This document shows positions 1-4,494 of a DNA stretch of 5,258 nucleotides, one piece after another (the first letter of the stretch is position 1; each line of letters begins with the position of its first letter). Below the pieces are notes generated by a model. The model saw nothing but the letters and a program-made list of their open reading frames with translations. It searched no databases and had not been told where the DNA came from. The DNA lies in NCBI GenBank assembly GCA_028678885.1, contig JAJRCP010000159.1, positions 1 to 5,258 of the forward strand, in the 5' to 3' direction. A program made the translations under genes and the position numbers. The DNA is from Methanomicrobiales archaeon (lineage in GTDB: Archaea > Halobacteriota > Methanomicrobia > Methanomicrobiales > JACTUA01).

Positions 1-317
1 CCGATAATGCTTGCTAGTACCCTGTCCCGGAAGGTGTGAAGCATTGGGCGAACGCTTCTGCACACCATACGGGCAACTTCGTTGTTCTGTTGTTTCAGGG
101 AGAGATACGGATCCACGCTCCCGGTCAAACGGTAGGCAGTGCGGTGTACCTCCGTGGCAATGCGGGGTGCAGGGATCTCCCAAGTCCGGGCTTCCTCTAG
201 CACCTGACAACACCTGTTCACAATATCTTCCACTCCCGCCTCGTCAGGAAGTACCAGGCTGCACTCGAATCGTACACGGGAGAGTAGGCATTGAAAACAA
301 CGGCGATCCATTCTCAT
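1..317 (-). CDS. DUF89/ARMT1-family metal-dependent phosphatase, 5' part (runs off the left edge)
   Basis: This open frame of 105 codons is cut by the window edge, so only the N-terminal part of a protein that is normally about 280-300 residues is seen. The start is the ATG at 317-315, preceded by a GAGG site 7 nt upstream; a second in-frame ATG lies two codons in. The translation has the hallmarks of the archaeal DUF89 subfamily: an N-terminal CxxC (Cys7, Cys10) followed by LLSRVRFEC, then an I-A-T-E-VHRTAYRLTG segment, the motif DPY-x2-LKQQNNEVA, and the beginning of the RVLASII stretch that precedes the conserved glycine-asparagine in the family. From family knowledge, DUF89 proteins are metal-dependent damage-control phosphatases acting on phosphometabolites. 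The catalytic aspartates lie beyond the window. The gene sits 31 nt downstream of a tRNA-Pro gene on the same strand and may be read from its promoter. Family assignment is strong; the substrate is unknown. Confidence 0.88.
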   Translation of the reverse strand, partial: MRMDRRCFQCLLSRVRFECSLVLPDEAGVEDIVNRCCQVLEEARTWEIPAPRIATEVHRTAYRLTGSVDPYLSLKQQNNEVARMVCRSVRPMLHTFRDRVLASII

Positions 318-348
318 AGTACGTCCTCTATTCCAGAAACAGAATAAA

Positions 349-422
349 TGGGGCCACCGCGATTTGAACGCGGGTCAGAAGACCCCCAGTCTCCTAGGAT
401 GCCCAAGCTACCCTATGGCCCC
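349..422 (-). tRNA. tRNA-Pro (anticodon GGG)
   Basis: The minus strand folds into a complete cloverleaf. The acceptor stem is GGGGCCA/TGGCCCC, the D stem GGGT/ATCC, the anticodon stem GGAGA/TCTTC with loop CTGGGGG, and the T arm CCGCG-TTCAAAT-CGCGG. The anticodon GGG is at 387-385 and reads CCC and CCU. The discriminator is A (349) and no CCA is encoded, so it must be added after transcription. There is no sign of an intron. The gene lies between the coiled-coil membrane protein gene upstream and the DUF89 gene downstream, all on one strand. Confidence 0.95.
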
Positions 423-443
423 TCTACACATGGGCGACGAGAT

Positions 444-456
444 CATATCTATTTTC
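444..456 (-). promoter_or_regulatory. Candidate TATA box for tRNA-Pro
   Basis: On the minus strand the AT-rich element AAAATAGATATG, preceded by purines that could be a BRE, is centred about 27 nt upstream of the tRNA 5' end at 422. That is the usual distance from an archaeal TATA box to the transcription start. The element is not a consensus match and the start has not been mapped. Confidence 0.4.
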
Positions 457-472
457 GCATTCGACAGGCGTG

Positions 473-670
473 TTAAATTTGAATTTTTTTGAACTCTTCG
501 ATATTTTTGGTCAGCTGATCGAGTTCCATATCAGTGATAACCATTCTGCTGCTTAAACGTTCCACTTCCCCGTTCAGCTGCTTCATGCGAATGTACATCA
601 GGTACATCAAAAAGAGTTCCAAGACGATGACCAGCGTCAGAACCGGCAGCAGGATCGATTCCATGGTCAT
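473..670 (-). CDS. Small single-pass membrane protein with coiled-coil tail, coupled to minD
   Basis: This 65-residue protein has one strongly hydrophobic segment (about residues 5-27, LLPVLTLVIVLELFLMYLMY) and then a charged heptad-like helix (about 28-62) rich in Leu, Met, Glu and Lys, suggesting a single-pass membrane protein with a cytoplasmic coiled coil. Its ATG (670-668) overlaps the TGA of the MinD-like gene in an ATGA junction, and GAGGAAGGA stands directly upstream, so translation is very probably coupled. The second ATG (codon 3) is less well placed against this ribosome binding site. I recognise no family. Being locked to an ATPase of the MinD type, it could be its membrane partner or activator, but this is inference from position only. 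No clear T-tract terminator follows, so transcription may continue into tRNA-Pro. Confidence 0.8.
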   Translation of the reverse strand: MTMESILLPVLTLVIVLELFLMYLMYIRMKQLNGEVERLSSRMVITDMELDQLTKNIEEFKKIQI

Positions 671-1452
671 TTCCTTCCTCGGAACAACACCTTTGCGAAT
701 CTGTCAATGAATCCTTCAGATGAGCTTGTAGCCGTTTCCTCGTACCGCACTCCGACAAGACCAGAGGCGATTCGCTTGAACGCCCGAGCAGCATCAGACA
801 TCGGATACTTCACAACCACCGGTGTTTTATATGCAGCTGCTCTTCGGACATTCGCATCTTCCGGAATCACTCCGATGAGCTTCACTCCAAGAGATTTCTC
901 CATCTTCTGCTGGATAAGATCATTCTGGTCGATACCCCCTCGGTTTGCAATGGCCCCATAGACGTGCCCACCCACCACCTCAGTGAGGATCTTGGTTTTA
1001 AGAGCATCGACGATAGACGAGAGTTCCGGATTGACCACCAATATTACCTCATCCGCGATCGCGAGAGGAATGACCCCGTCCCGACTGATGCCTGCAGGGG
1101 CATCGATCAGGAGAAAATCACAGCGGCTCACCAAATCCCGCATCACATCCCGCATCTTCTCGGGATTTGCCTGCTGAAATCCCTGCAGTGAAAGACCGCT
1201 CGGCACAACTTTCACCCCATGAGGGCCTTCATAAATTGCCTCATTGATACTTGCCTTTCCAGCCAAAACCTCATGAAGCGTAACGGGAACGTCTTCAAGG
1301 CCCAGAATGAGGCCAAGGTTCGCCATCCCGATGTCTGCATCCATGATATATGTCTCTTTTCCTAGCTGGGCAAGCGCTGTTCCGAGATTTACGGTGACTG
1401 TGGTCTTGCCGGTACCGCCCTTCCCTGATGCGATGGTATATGCCCTGATCAT
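667..1452 (-). CDS. minD: MinD/ParA-family ATPase with C-terminal membrane-targeting helix
   Basis: This 261-residue protein is full length for a MinD-type P-loop ATPase. It shows the deviant Walker A motif GKGGTGKTT (residues 10-18) with the signature Lys11 and Lys16, the switch region MDADIGMANLGL (37-48) and a Walker B-like FLLIDAPAG (113-121) with Asp117. The last residues, GFIDRFAKVLFRGRK (247-261), form a basic amphipathic helix like the membrane-targeting tail of bacterial MinD. In the family, ATP-driven dimerisation puts the protein on the membrane and hydrolysis releases it, placing division or polar structures. The ATG at 1452-1450 has AAGG 6 nt upstream and a TATA box at 1489-1500, giving a short leader of about 15 nt. 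The gene is flanked by a membrane roadblock-like gene upstream and an overlapping small membrane protein gene downstream. Archaea carry several MinD paralogues, so MinD here means family, not proven division-site selection. No MinC or MinE is seen nearby. Confidence 0.93.
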   Translation of the reverse strand: MIRAYTIASGKGGTGKTTVTVNLGTALAQLGKETYIMDADIGMANLGLILGLEDVPVTLHEVLAGKASINEAIYEGPHGVKVVPSGLSLQGFQQANPEKMRDVMRDLVSRCDFLLIDAPAGISRDGVIPLAIADEVILVVNPELSSIVDALKTKILTEVVGGHVYGAIANRGGIDQNDLIQQKMEKSLGVKLIGVIPEDANVRRAAAYKTPVVVKYPMSDAARAFKRIASGLVGVRYEETATSSSEGFIDRFAKVLFRGRK

Positions 1453-1488
1453 GGGGATCCTTCTATTGGACAGATTGTTGTAATTTTC

Positions 1489-1500
1489 ATATATATTTTT
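1489..1500 (-). promoter_or_regulatory. TATA box of the minD transcript
   Basis: The minus strand reads AAAAATATATATG in the 65-nt gap between the membrane roadblock-like gene and minD. A start about 26 nt downstream would fall near 1467, leaving a leader of about 15 nt with an AAGG ribosome binding site before the ATG at 1452. This suggests that minD and the small coiled-coil gene have their own promoter, in addition to possible readthrough from the upstream genes. Confidence 0.6.
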
Positions 1501-1513
1501 CCATCTTTATTTC

Positions 1514-1527
1514 TTGGTTATAACCAA
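1514..1527. repeat. Perfect 14-nt palindrome upstream of the minD promoter
   Basis: TTGGTTATAACCAA equals its own reverse complement. It covers the TAA stop of the membrane roadblock-like gene (1520-1518) and ends about 13 nt upstream of the minD TATA box. It could be an operator for a dimeric regulator. It has no loop and no following T-tract, so it does not resemble a terminator hairpin. One such palindrome in 5 kb is not statistically remarkable, so function is uncertain. Confidence 0.35.
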
Positions 1528-2039
1528 TAATTTAAAATTTTAATGACATTTTCATTCATAAATGCCCACTTTTCACCTTCAATTGGTCCCTTTGCTCTGG
1601 CAATCCCGATCAGGACTCCTGTTTTGTGATTGATCTGCCAGATCTTCAAGCCGGATTCTTCGGGAACACGTCCTTCCTTTATCAAGTGACTGTAGGTTGC
1701 GGCATCAGACTGAGCATCCGGGTAGTTCGATGCAACCACTAGACCGTCACGGGTAGCAAGGGTAATCGCCTGTACCTGAGAAAGGTCAACAAGAGCATGG
1801 AGGCTTTCTTCTATTGAGTTATGACGTTTAAGAAGAAGACCCATATCCTTTTCGGACACTGGTGCGGTGAAACGAATTTCCTTCTGTACGGGTGATTCTG
1901 GTTCGCGAACCTGTAGGGACGCCAGCCTGCTCTGTACCGCCTGGAGATCCCGTAGGGTGATCATCTGTAATACAATACTCAGCAGGAGGATTACCACCAC
2001 TGCACCGAGCAAAATCAAAATCATCGATGTATCATCCAT
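1518..2039 (-). CDS. Membrane-anchored roadblock-like protein
   Basis: The protein has 173 residues from the chosen ATG. An N-terminal transmembrane helix (about 6-28, rich in Ile, Leu and Val) leads into a short coiled-coil linker (29-45) and a charged spacer. A C-terminal domain (about 75-173) follows with the pattern of a divergent Roadblock/LC7 fold: helix IEESLHALVDL, strands AITLATRDGLVVASN, helix DAATYSHLIKEG, strands LKIWQINHKTGVLIGIAR, and a final helix. Roadblock domains dimerise and bind small GTPases or partner proteins. Start choice: a GTG at 2048 is in frame, but it lies inside the AGGGTGA ribosome binding site that stands 5 nt before the ATG at 2039, so the ATG is preferred. 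The gene follows the 187-aa protein gene after 13 nt, so the two are surely cotranscribed. The fold call rests on pattern and context only. Confidence 0.75.
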   Translation of the reverse strand: MDDTSMILILLGAVVVILLLSIVLQMITLRDLQAVQSRLASLQVREPESPVQKEIRFTAPVSEKDMGLLLKRHNSIEESLHALVDLSQVQAITLATRDGLVVASNYPDAQSDAATYSHLIKEGRVPEESGLKIWQINHKTGVLIGIARAKGPIEGEKWAFMNENVIKILNYWL

Positions 2040-2052
2040 AGAATTCACCCTG

Positions 2053-2616
2053 TTATGGTTCTCCTGCTAGGTGATCCAAATTCAGCTCTTTTGCAATATG
2101 TTCCGCATTCAAGCGGAACTTTCCGCTCATTTTGTCCAGATCCATCTGGTCAAGTACCTCGAGATCTCCACTCAGGAGTTTCTCGATCTCCCCTTTCCCC
2201 AGATTTCTCTGAAGGGGTTCAGAGGGCGTGGCGACCGGTATTGTTTTTGAAGGTGAGGTCTTCACTACAGTATTCTCTTTTTTCCCGAATAGAATGGAAG
2301 GGCCGCTTACCTTCCTGACATCATAAGATTTGTTGAATTCCTCTGCCAGGGCAAGTTGCGTCTCATTCAGGTTCGCTAGTTCCGCATCGACCTCTTGCCT
2401 TCCCATCTGCTGTATCTGCTGAACGGCAGCTATACCTCCAAGACCCTTGTGTTCTGCAAGTATGATGGTTCCTTTCTGCAGAACGAGGAAAGTAGCCCCT
2501 TCGGAGGATGAGAATAGAATACTTCCAGTAAACTGTGCAGTTGTGACGTCGGTTAAAAGGTTGTCCAGGAGGACATGCTTTTTAATCGAGTGAAAGGTAC
2601 CCCGCGGAAGTTGCAT
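2053..2616 (-). CDS. Uncharacterised 187-aa protein, possible DUF2226/PATAN-like domain
   Basis: The N-terminal half (about 5-95) has the pattern of a small alpha/beta sensory or scaffold domain: LLTDVTTAQFTGSILFSS, then ATFLVLQKGTIILAEHKG and a helical part ending in LALAEEFN. This F-x-G-x-I ... F-L-x-L-x-x-G-x-I-x-x-A layout recalls DUF2226 of archaea and the DUF4388/PATAN domains linked to two-component and gliding proteins; I cannot decide between them. A polar, Ser/Thr/Pro-rich linker (about 105-137) connects to a C-terminal helical block (138-187) rich in Leu, Asp and Lys. No signal peptide or membrane segment is seen, so the protein is probably cytoplasmic. No good ribosome binding site precedes the ATG, and the TATA-like palindrome centred 27 nt upstream would start the transcript at or next to the ATG, suggesting a leaderless message. 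It is the first gene of the minus-strand cluster. Confidence 0.75.
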   Translation of the reverse strand: MQLPRGTFHSIKKHVLLDNLLTDVTTAQFTGSILFSSSEGATFLVLQKGTIILAEHKGLGGIAAVQQIQQMGRQEVDAELANLNETQLALAEEFNKSYDVRKVSGPSILFGKKENTVVKTSPSKTIPVATPSEPLQRNLGKGEIEKLLSGDLEVLDQMDLDKMSGKFRLNAEHIAKELNLDHLAGEP

Positions 2617-2630
2617 TGTAGTACTTAAGG

Positions 2631-2669
2631 TTTCCTAATTTTATAAAATTATTGTTTCCTTATTTTATA
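2631..2669. repeat. Pair of 15-nt direct repeats in the divergent promoter
   Basis: TTTCCTAATTTTATA (2631-2645) and TTTCCTTATTTTATA (2655-2669) differ at one base and are spaced 24 nt apart from start to start. The second copy continues into AGGAAA, forming the inverted repeat TTTCCT-8 nt-AGGAAA (2655-2674). Each copy contains a TATA-like core as read on the minus strand, so the repeats could be duplicated operators or tandem promoters for the minus-strand cluster. Confidence 0.5.
2636..2651 (-). promoter_or_regulatory. Palindromic TATA box of the minus-strand cluster
   Basis: TAATTTTATAAAATTA is a perfect 16-nt palindrome. Read on the minus strand its TTTATAAAA core is centred about 27 nt before the ATG at 2616, so the transcript would begin at or beside the start codon. 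A second TATA-like element (CTATAAAATAAG on the minus strand, 2659-2670) would give a start near 2638 and a leader of roughly 22 nt. Confidence 0.5.
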
Positions 2670-2706
2670 GGAAATAGAAAAATTATATTAGTTGTAAATC
2701 CAAGCT

Positions 2707-2719
2707 AACCATCATGGTT
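2707..2719. repeat. 13-nt palindrome AACCAT-C-ATGGTT
   Basis: Two perfect 6-nt arms flank one base. The element lies about 25 nt upstream of the TATA box of the roadblock/receiver operon, a position suited to an activator or other regulator. Its left arm, with the preceding T (TAACCA), matches half of the palindrome upstream of the minD promoter; whether this is meaningful is open. Confidence 0.3.
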
Positions 2720-2744
2720 GAGTGGACAGATAATAAAAGAATAC

Positions 2745-2753
2745 TTTTATATG
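2745..2753 (+). promoter_or_regulatory. TATA box of the roadblock/receiver operon
   Basis: TTTTATATG on the plus strand would place the transcript start near 2776. That leaves a leader of about 17 nt, which includes the GGAG ribosome binding site (2779-2782) located 10 nt before the ATG at 2793. Confidence 0.5.
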
Positions 2754-2792
2754 ACCATACGGTAGAGTTTAAAATGTCGGAGTAACTCGCTG

Positions 2793-3173
2793 ATGGCGAT
2801 CCAGCATTCGATAAAAGACTCGATCTACGATGCAATGGAGGAGATCCGGGCAACCAAAGGTGTCATCGAATGTGCATTGGTATCCCGGGACGGAACCCTG
2901 ATTGGAAAGAGCCTCTGGGAAAATGTTTCAGCCTCTGATTTTGCCGCGATAAGCGCCAGTATTCTCGCCTCCGCAGAGGCAGCGAACAATGTGCTCTCCC
3001 TTCCAAGGCCTTCCTACCTCGTAGCATTCTCCCGTGATGTTCATCTTCTCGTTATGAGTGCGGGAGAGCAGATGCTGGTAAGTGCAACAGTTGATAAAAA
3101 GATAGATATTTCACCAGTATATGAGCGTATTCAGGAGATTACATTAAGAATCGGCGGAAAGGTGGAATCATGA
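2793..3173 (+). CDS. Roadblock/LC7 domain protein (MglB-like)
   Basis: The 126-residue protein is a single Roadblock/LC7 domain of typical length. It has an N-terminal helix (5-20), the characteristic strand-turn-strand GVIECALVSRDGTLIGKS (23-40), the long central helix DFAAISASILASAEAANNVL (49-68), two strands including VHLLVMSAGEQMLVSATV (83-100), and the C-terminal helix (105-118). Proteins of this family dimerise; bacterial MglB acts on the Ras-like GTPase MglA in cell polarity, and archaeal relatives are widespread but mostly uncharacterised. No membrane segment is present, so it is soluble. The ATG has GGAG 10 nt upstream. The gene overlaps the receiver gene by four bases (ATGA), so the two are made together. 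No GTPase gene is in the window; the natural partners here are the receiver protein and the MinD-like ATPase or the membrane roadblock-like protein. Confidence 0.9.
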   Translation: MAIQHSIKDSIYDAMEEIRATKGVIECALVSRDGTLIGKSLWENVSASDFAAISASILASAEAANNVLSLPRPSYLVAFSRDVHLLVMSAGEQMLVSATVDKKIDISPVYERIQEITLRIGGKVES

Positions 3174-3823
3174 ACACAATACTGGTTGTCGATGACAGCC
3201 CCTTTATTGTTGACGTATTTATCAATATGCTTGAACGTGGTGGATATCGAGCCATCGCATCGTACAGCGGTCAGGAATGCCTGGATATCCTCAAGGATGT
3301 GACACCGGATCTCATCCTGCTCGATATTATGATGGAACCCATGGACGGGTGGGAGACTCTGGAACATATCAAGAATAATCCGGACATCAAGGATATCCCG
3401 GTGCTCATGCTCACCGCGAAACAGCTTACCTCTGAGGAAGCTCAGGAATACGGGATGTACATCGAGGATTATGTTCTCAAACCCATTACTCATCGTGAAC
3501 TGTATGATACGATTGAACATGTTCTGCAGCGGCGCAGTACCATCAATGTAGATGTAGAAACGGCAAAGAAGGCTGGTTTTGACCAGCGTATGATTGAGGA
3601 GTACGCCCGCCTGAGTAAGAGTGTAGACGTCAATAAACGTCTGTTAAAGATCCTGGAGACCACCTATAATATTCATGACTCCAAAGTAGCCTTGAGTGAG
3701 AAGATTTCCTATGCAATCAAGAGCATGGGAACAAGTATCAAGTTCCAGGAAGAACGCCTAGAGCATATCCGCGGAGAGCTCTCCAAGGCAATGGAGTCAA
3801 AGGAACCCTCCCAACCGAAATAA
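3170..3823 (+). CDS. CheY-like receiver with helical C-terminal extension
   Basis: The protein has 217 residues. The N-terminal receiver domain (1-119) is complete: the acidic pair Asp8-Asp9 after ILVV, the phosphorylation site Asp52 in LILLDIMMEPMDGWE, Thr82 in the LTA motif, Tyr101 and the conserved Lys104 in VLKPI. It should therefore accept phosphate from a histidine kinase, none of which lies in the window. Residues 125-217 form a helical extension of about 90 residues without a recognised DNA-binding motif. The pattern includes AKKAGFDQRMIEEYARLSKS and a charged helix near 190-210, and suggests protein-protein output rather than transcription control. The ATG overlaps the roadblock TGA (ATGA) with a GGTGGA site upstream, so translation is coupled. 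The receiver is probably the signal input of the roadblock/MinD module, by analogy with RomR working with MglB in bacteria; that role is inference. Confidence 0.9.
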   Translation: MNTILVVDDSPFIVDVFINMLERGGYRAIASYSGQECLDILKDVTPDLILLDIMMEPMDGWETLEHIKNNPDIKDIPVLMLTAKQLTSEEAQEYGMYIEDYVLKPITHRELYDTIEHVLQRRSTINVDVETAKKAGFDQRMIEEYARLSKSVDVNKRLLKILETTYNIHDSKVALSEKISYAIKSMGTSIKFQEERLEHIRGELSKAMESKEPSQPK

Positions 3824-3824
3824 T

Positions 3825-3846
3825 CCTTTTTACTCTTTTTCTCTTC
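3825..3846 (+). terminator. T-rich terminator of the roadblock/receiver operon
   Basis: Directly after the TAA of the receiver gene the plus strand carries two runs of five Ts in a pyrimidine-only context (CCTTTTTACTCTTTTTCTCTTCC). This is typical of intrinsic archaeal termination, which needs T-tracts but no hairpin. The tract extends into the 3' end of the convergent psiE gene, whose stop is only 6 nt away. Confidence 0.6.
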
Positions 3847-4267
3847 CTATCAGGACTATAGCTGCAGTTAGCACAGCGATGACGGCGACTGTGGTCAGCA
3901 AATCCAAGAACTCTACCTTTTCCACACCAAAGACCAGCACCCTCCGTATCATCGCGGTCAGCCCAGCAAAGAGGATGGGACGAACCTGCACCTGATGGGT
4001 CTGAAAGTAGATCACCACGGTGTCGAGGAGCTCAAGGATGATGATAGACAGAAGAATGGTATGCAGAACTTCGAGGATTCCGTCAGTTAGGGTCCCGGCT
4101 TGGGGAAGGGAAAGGATCTGCAGAAATACATCATAAAAGGAAAATCCTACCAGGACTATAAGGATGACCGCAATGATGAGATAGATTATCGTGGTAACAG
4201 AAGTAAGACCAGAAACGATACGGATGAATAGGGAATTTCTATCCTCCGGGCCCTTCTTTTCTTCCAC
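3830..4267 (-). CDS. PsiE-family integral membrane protein
   Basis: From the preferred GTG start the protein has 145 residues. Hydrophobic segments lie at about 22-42, 62-86, 97-113 and 120-141. The middle carries the PsiE family pattern: LHTILLSIIILELLDTVVIY followed by RPILFAGLTAMIRRVLVFG. PsiE (phosphate-starvation-inducible in E. coli) is a small membrane protein of unknown biochemical function; the phosphate link is not shown for archaea. Start choice: the longest frame opens with TTG at 4300, but the GTG at 4267-4265 has AAAGGTGA 4 nt upstream, and the TATA-like TTTTATC at 4307-4313 predicts a transcript start near 4283, downstream of the TTG. The gene converges on the receiver gene with 6 nt between stops, so it is a separate unit; a functional link to the MinD/roadblock module is not indicated. 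Confidence 0.85.
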   Translation of the reverse strand: MEEKKGPEDRNSLFIRIVSGLTSVTTIIYLIIAVILIVLVGFSFYDVFLQILSLPQAGTLTDGILEVLHTILLSIIILELLDTVVIYFQTHQVQVRPILFAGLTAMIRRVLVFGVEKVEFLDLLTTVAVIAVLTAAIVLIGREKE

Positions 4268-4306
4268 TACCTCACCTTTGATTAACAGGATGTACTGCAA
4301 GTTTCC

Positions 4307-4313
4307 GATAAAA
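4307..4313 (-). promoter_or_regulatory. Candidate TATA box of the psiE-like gene
   Basis: The minus strand reads TTTTATC, placing a transcript start near 4283 and a leader of about 15 nt that contains the AAAGGTGA ribosome binding site before the GTG at 4267. A weaker AT-rich stretch (TTAAAA, around 4325-4330) would instead place the start near the TTG at 4300, where no ribosome binding site is seen. Confidence 0.4.
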
Positions 4314-4366
4314 CCGAAATGCTTTTAATTCTGGGGAATTCAGAAAATAATTGTAGGATAAGAATA

Positions 4367-4374
4367 TTTAAATA
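4367..4374 (+). promoter_or_regulatory. TATA box of tRNA-Lys (and possibly the rpoH operon)
   Basis: TTTAAATA on the plus strand is a strong archaeal TATA box. The start would fall near 4397, about 20 nt before the tRNA 5' end, so a short leader would be removed by RNase P. No comparably good TATA box is seen between the tRNA and rpoH, so the same promoter may also feed the polymerase genes. Confidence 0.6.
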
Positions 4375-4403
4375 GTTTTCGTGCGTTGTAATAATGCCAC
4401 ATA

Positions 4404-4420
4404 GAGGGGAGGGGGAGGGG
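4404..4420 (+). other. G-rich tract running into the tRNA-Lys 5' end
   Basis: Three runs of 4, 5 and 4 G separated by single A residues lie just upstream of the tRNA, and the last run includes the first three bases of the tRNA. The tract could form a two-layer G-quadruplex or compete with the acceptor stem in the precursor. It may equally be chance sequence. Confidence 0.4.
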
Positions 4421-4491
4421 CTCGTAGCTCAGCTAGGTAGAGCGCCTGGCTTTTAACCAGGTGGTCGGGGGTTCAAATCCCCCCGAGCCCG
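4418..4491 (+). tRNA. tRNA-Lys (anticodon TTT)
   Basis: The cloverleaf is complete: acceptor GGGCTCG/CGAGCCC, D stem GCTC/GAGC, anticodon stem CCTGG/CCAGG with loop CTTTTAA, and T arm GGGGG-TTCAAAT-CCCCC. The anticodon TTT (4452-4454) reads AAA and AAG. The discriminator is G (4491) and no CCA is encoded. There is no intron. The gene lies 84 nt upstream of rpoH on the same strand. Confidence 0.96.
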
Positions 4492-4494
4492 CTG

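Larger units (their letters stand above)
2617..2792. other. Divergent AT-rich intergenic control region
   Basis: This 176-nt region separates the two divergent halves of the module and holds no gene that I can support. It contains a 16-nt palindrome, a pair of near-identical 15-nt direct repeats, a second inverted repeat around a TATA-like core, a 13-nt palindrome, and a TATA box for each direction. The density of symmetric elements suggests joint control of both operons. Confidence 0.6.

Noticed and set aside
11..319. Plus-strand open frame of 102 codons
   Set aside because: It is the antisense of the DUF89 gene, whose minus-strand translation shows clear family motifs; the plus-strand product is rich in Cys, Pro and Arg without any domain.
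531..794. Minus-strand open frame of 87 codons across the minD/small protein junction
   Set aside because: It overlaps two well-supported genes in another frame and has no recognisable features.
707..1191. Three plus-strand open frames opposite minD
   Set aside because: All lie antisense within the MinD coding region and have no ribosome binding site or family pattern.
1867..2318. Plus-strand open frames opposite the membrane roadblock-like and 187-aa protein genes
   Set aside because: Antisense shadows of coding sequence, with compositions unlike real proteins.
2631..2674. Short AT-rich repeats considered as a CRISPR array or replication origin repeats
   Set aside because: There are only two copies, spaced 24 nt apart and overlapping TATA elements, with no spacer structure, cas genes or Cdc6/Orc1 gene nearby.
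3131..3520. Minus-strand open frame of 129 codons opposite the receiver gene
   Set aside because: It is antisense to a receiver domain with all its catalytic residues; no promoter or ribosome binding site supports it.
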